A stretch of DNA of 51,057 nt from CAYWPG01 sp964460035 (GTDB lineage Bacteria; Pseudomonadota; Gammaproteobacteria; Nitrococcales; AK92): the NCBI GenBank assembly GCA_964460035.1, contig CAYWPG010000029.1:1-51057 (forward strand). The letters run 5' to 3'. Shown here in pieces: positions 49,589 through 51,057 of the stretch. Position numbers and translations under genes: made by a program. The notes beneath the pieces are model-generated. The model was not told the origin of the DNA. It saw only the letters and a list, made by a program, of their open reading frames with translations, and ran no database searches. Position 1 is the stretch's first letter. The number at the start of each line of letters is the position of its first letter.

Positions 49589-49737
49589 GGTAACCCCATC
49601 CCCTTTGAGCGGGAACCATAGCCAGAACCGTGCGGCCCGGTCAACGAATTCTTAACTATGTCGTTTAAGTTATCGCAAACCCTATATGTTTTACCCGAAA
49701 TGGGAGCTTTGCCATGTGCGATGGTTCGCGTTTTCGG

Positions 49738-49743
49738 TAGAAT
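49738..49743 (+). promoter_or_regulatory. Possible -10 box of tyrS
   Basis: TAGAAT at 49738-49743 lies about 30 bases before the tyrS start. No good -35 stands at the usual distance, so this is tentative. Confidence 0.35.
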
Positions 49744-49773
49744 CCGCCCTCGTGCAACCGACTGCGGGAGAAC

Positions 49774-50985
49774 ATGATGGCTACGGCGAGCGAAGCGCTC
49801 GCGCTGATCAAGCGCGGAGTTGAAGAGATACTGCTGGAAGAAGAGCTCGAGCAAAAACTCGCGCTCGGCCGGCCCTTGCGGATCAAGGCGGGCTTCGATC
49901 CTACGGCTCCGGATCTGCACCTGGGTCATACCGTCCTCATTAACAAGCTGCGCCATTTCCAGTTGCTCGGGCACGAGATCCTGTTCCTGATCGGCGACTT
50001 CACCGGCATGATCGGCGACCCCAGCGGCAAGAGCGCGACCCGCAAGCCGCTCACGCCGGAGCAGGTAAGCGCCAACGCGCGTACTTATAAGGAGCAGATC
50101 TTCAAGATCCTCGATCCCGAGCGTACGCGGGTGGTGTTCAACTCAGAATGGATGGGCAAGCGCAGCGCCGCGGATCTCATTCAGCTCGCATCGCAGTACA
50201 CGGTGGCGCGCATGTTGGAGCGCGACGACTTCAGCAAGCGTTACAACAGCGGGCAGCCCATTGCCATCCATGAGTTCTTGTATCCGCTGATACAGGGTTA
50301 TGACTCGGTTGTTCTTCAAGCAGATGTGGAGCTGGGAGGCACCGATCAGAAATTCAATCTGTTGGTGGGGCGGGAGCTGCAGAAGGGGGCGGGGCAGACG
50401 CCGCAGACGGTCATCACCATGCCCATCCTCGAGGGACTGGACGGCGTCCAGAAGATGTCGAAGTCCCTGAACAACTATATAGGCATCAACGAGCCGCCCG
50501 ACGAGATGTTCGGCAAGCTGATGTCTATCAGCGATACCTTGATGTGGCGCTACTTCGATCTGCTTAGCTTCCGCTCCAGCGAGGAAGTGGCCGCGCTGCG
50601 CCGCGCGGTGGAGAACGAAGGCCGTAATCCGAGAGACGTGAAGTTCATGCTCGCGCAGGAGATAGTGGCGCGTTTCCACGACCAGGCTGCGGCCGAGCGC
50701 GCGCAGCAGGAGTTCATTGCCCGTTTCCAGAAGGGTGCGCTCCCCAGCGAGATAGCCGAGCACGACGTGCCGGCCGATAGCGAAGGCATAGCCTTGCCTC
50801 AGCTGTTGAAGCAGTGCGGCCTTACCGCGAGCACGTCCGAGGCGCTGCGCATGATCAAGCAAGGCGCTGTGCGCATAGACGGAGAGCGGGTGGAGGATGC
50901 TGGGCTGGTGATTCCGGTGGGCGCCACGCATGTGGTGCAGGTTGGTAAGCGCCGTTTTGCCCGCGTGAATGTTACAGCCGCTTGA
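49774..50985 (+). CDS. tyrS: Tyrosine-tRNA ligase
   Basis: Charges tRNA-Tyr. The 403-residue class I synthetase shows the HIGH-type motif PDLHLGHTVLINKL near residue 45 and KMSKSLNNYI near 230, plus a C-terminal S4-like RNA-binding end (ALRMIKQGAVRIDGERVEDAGLVI). GGGAG lies three bases before the first ATG and six before a second one, which may be the actual start. Its stop codon is built into the -35 box of the promoter that follows. In several gammaproteobacteria tyrS precedes an rRNA operon. Confidence 0.97.
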   Translation: MMATASEALALIKRGVEEILLEEELEQKLALGRPLRIKAGFDPTAPDLHLGHTVLINKLRHFQLLGHEILFLIGDFTGMIGDPSGKSATRKPLTPEQVSANARTYKEQIFKILDPERTRVVFNSEWMGKRSAADLIQLASQYTVARMLERDDFSKRYNSGQPIAIHEFLYPLIQGYDSVVLQADVELGGTDQKFNLLVGRELQKGAGQTPQTVITMPILEGLDGVQKMSKSLNNYIGINEPPDEMFGKLMSISDTLMWRYFDLLSFRSSEEVAALRRAVENEGRNPRDVKFMLAQEIVARFHDQAAAERAQQEFIARFQKGALPSEIAEHDVPADSEGIALPQLLKQCGLTASTSEALRMIKQGAVRIDGERVEDAGLVIPVGATHVVQVGKRRFARVNVTAA

Positions 50986-51009
50986 CAGCCCGGCCTGGCC
51001 GAGTAGAAT
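50982..51009 (+). promoter_or_regulatory. Strong promoter, probably of an rRNA operon
   Basis: A perfect -35 TTGACA at 50982-50987, a 16-base spacer and -10 TAGAAT at 51004-51009 are followed by a GC-rich discriminator GGGCGCTCC, the pattern of stringently controlled rRNA promoters. The -35 shares TGA with the tyrS stop. Downstream lie a CGGCAC/GTGCCG hairpin (51022-51038) and a boxA-like TTCTTTAA at 51041-51048. The rRNA genes themselves lie beyond the window. Confidence 0.75.
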
Positions 51010-51057
51010 GGGCGCTCCTTTCGGCACGTAGGGTGCCGGGTTCTTTAAGCGAGAAGG

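Overview
The window is a gene-dense, GC-rich stretch of chromosome from a Gram-negative gammaproteobacterium. It has 51 protein genes that I can support, no insertion sequence, no CRISPR array and no prophage. The marker set (rho, prmA, fis, purH-purD, rppH-ptsP, lgt-thyA, hemL-thiE, bfd-bfr, mpl-ubiX, erpA, tyrS) is typical of Gammaproteobacteria. The outer-membrane porins, the Lgt lipoprotein pathway and the LrgAB pair agree with this. A purple-sulfur or Ectothiorhodospiraceae-like relative is my inference from general feel and a phasin gene, and the sequence does not prove it.

Layout. 1-1.5 kb: the 3' end of rho, then a lipoprotein gene on the minus strand. 1.7-4.4 kb: two tandem paralogous porins (minus strand), each with a long leader. 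4.5-11.5 kb: folA, a universal stress protein, an AI-2E-type exporter, a MscS-type channel, thyA, lgt and an RlmI-like rRNA methyltransferase. 11.7-18.7 kb: an SH3b/coiled-coil membrane protein, argE and argA, a small lipoprotein with an O-methyltransferase, an MBL-fold hydrolase and a coiled-coil tail-anchored protein. 18.7-25.5 kb: rubredoxin, thiE, hemL, a VTT-LssY membrane fusion and the overlapping mpl-ubiX-LON-domain operon. 25.9-30.8 kb: cfa, glpX, ppa, an unknown 108-residue protein and prmA. 30.9-36.7 kb: a DUF3426-type protein broken by a 100-N assembly gap, fis, purH, purD and a small CPxC membrane protein. 36.9-43.1 kb: phasin, cobalamin adenosyltransferase, lrgA-lrgB, a HAD phosphatase, rppH and ptsP. 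43.1-51 kb: bfd-bfr behind a Fur-like box, a TlpA-like thioredoxin with hemJ, argC, erpA, a peptidoglycan endopeptidase overlapping anmK, and tyrS. The window ends in what looks like the leader of a ribosomal RNA operon.

Functionally the region is housekeeping. It covers arginine synthesis by the linear acetyl pathway (ArgA, ArgC, ArgE), purine and thymidylate/folate synthesis, tetrapyrrole steps (HemL, HemJ), iron storage and release, Fe-S insertion, peptidoglycan recycling (Mpl, AnmK, M23 endopeptidase), lipoprotein maturation and stress-related envelope functions. I found no convincing new multi-gene system. The most interesting non-coding signals are: a two-helix hairpin that appears to covary between the two porin leaders at the same distance from the start codon; a matched pair of porin promoters; a dispersed REP-like repeat; a nested inverted repeat between cfa and glpX; and a strong promoter whose -35 box overlaps the tyrS stop codon.
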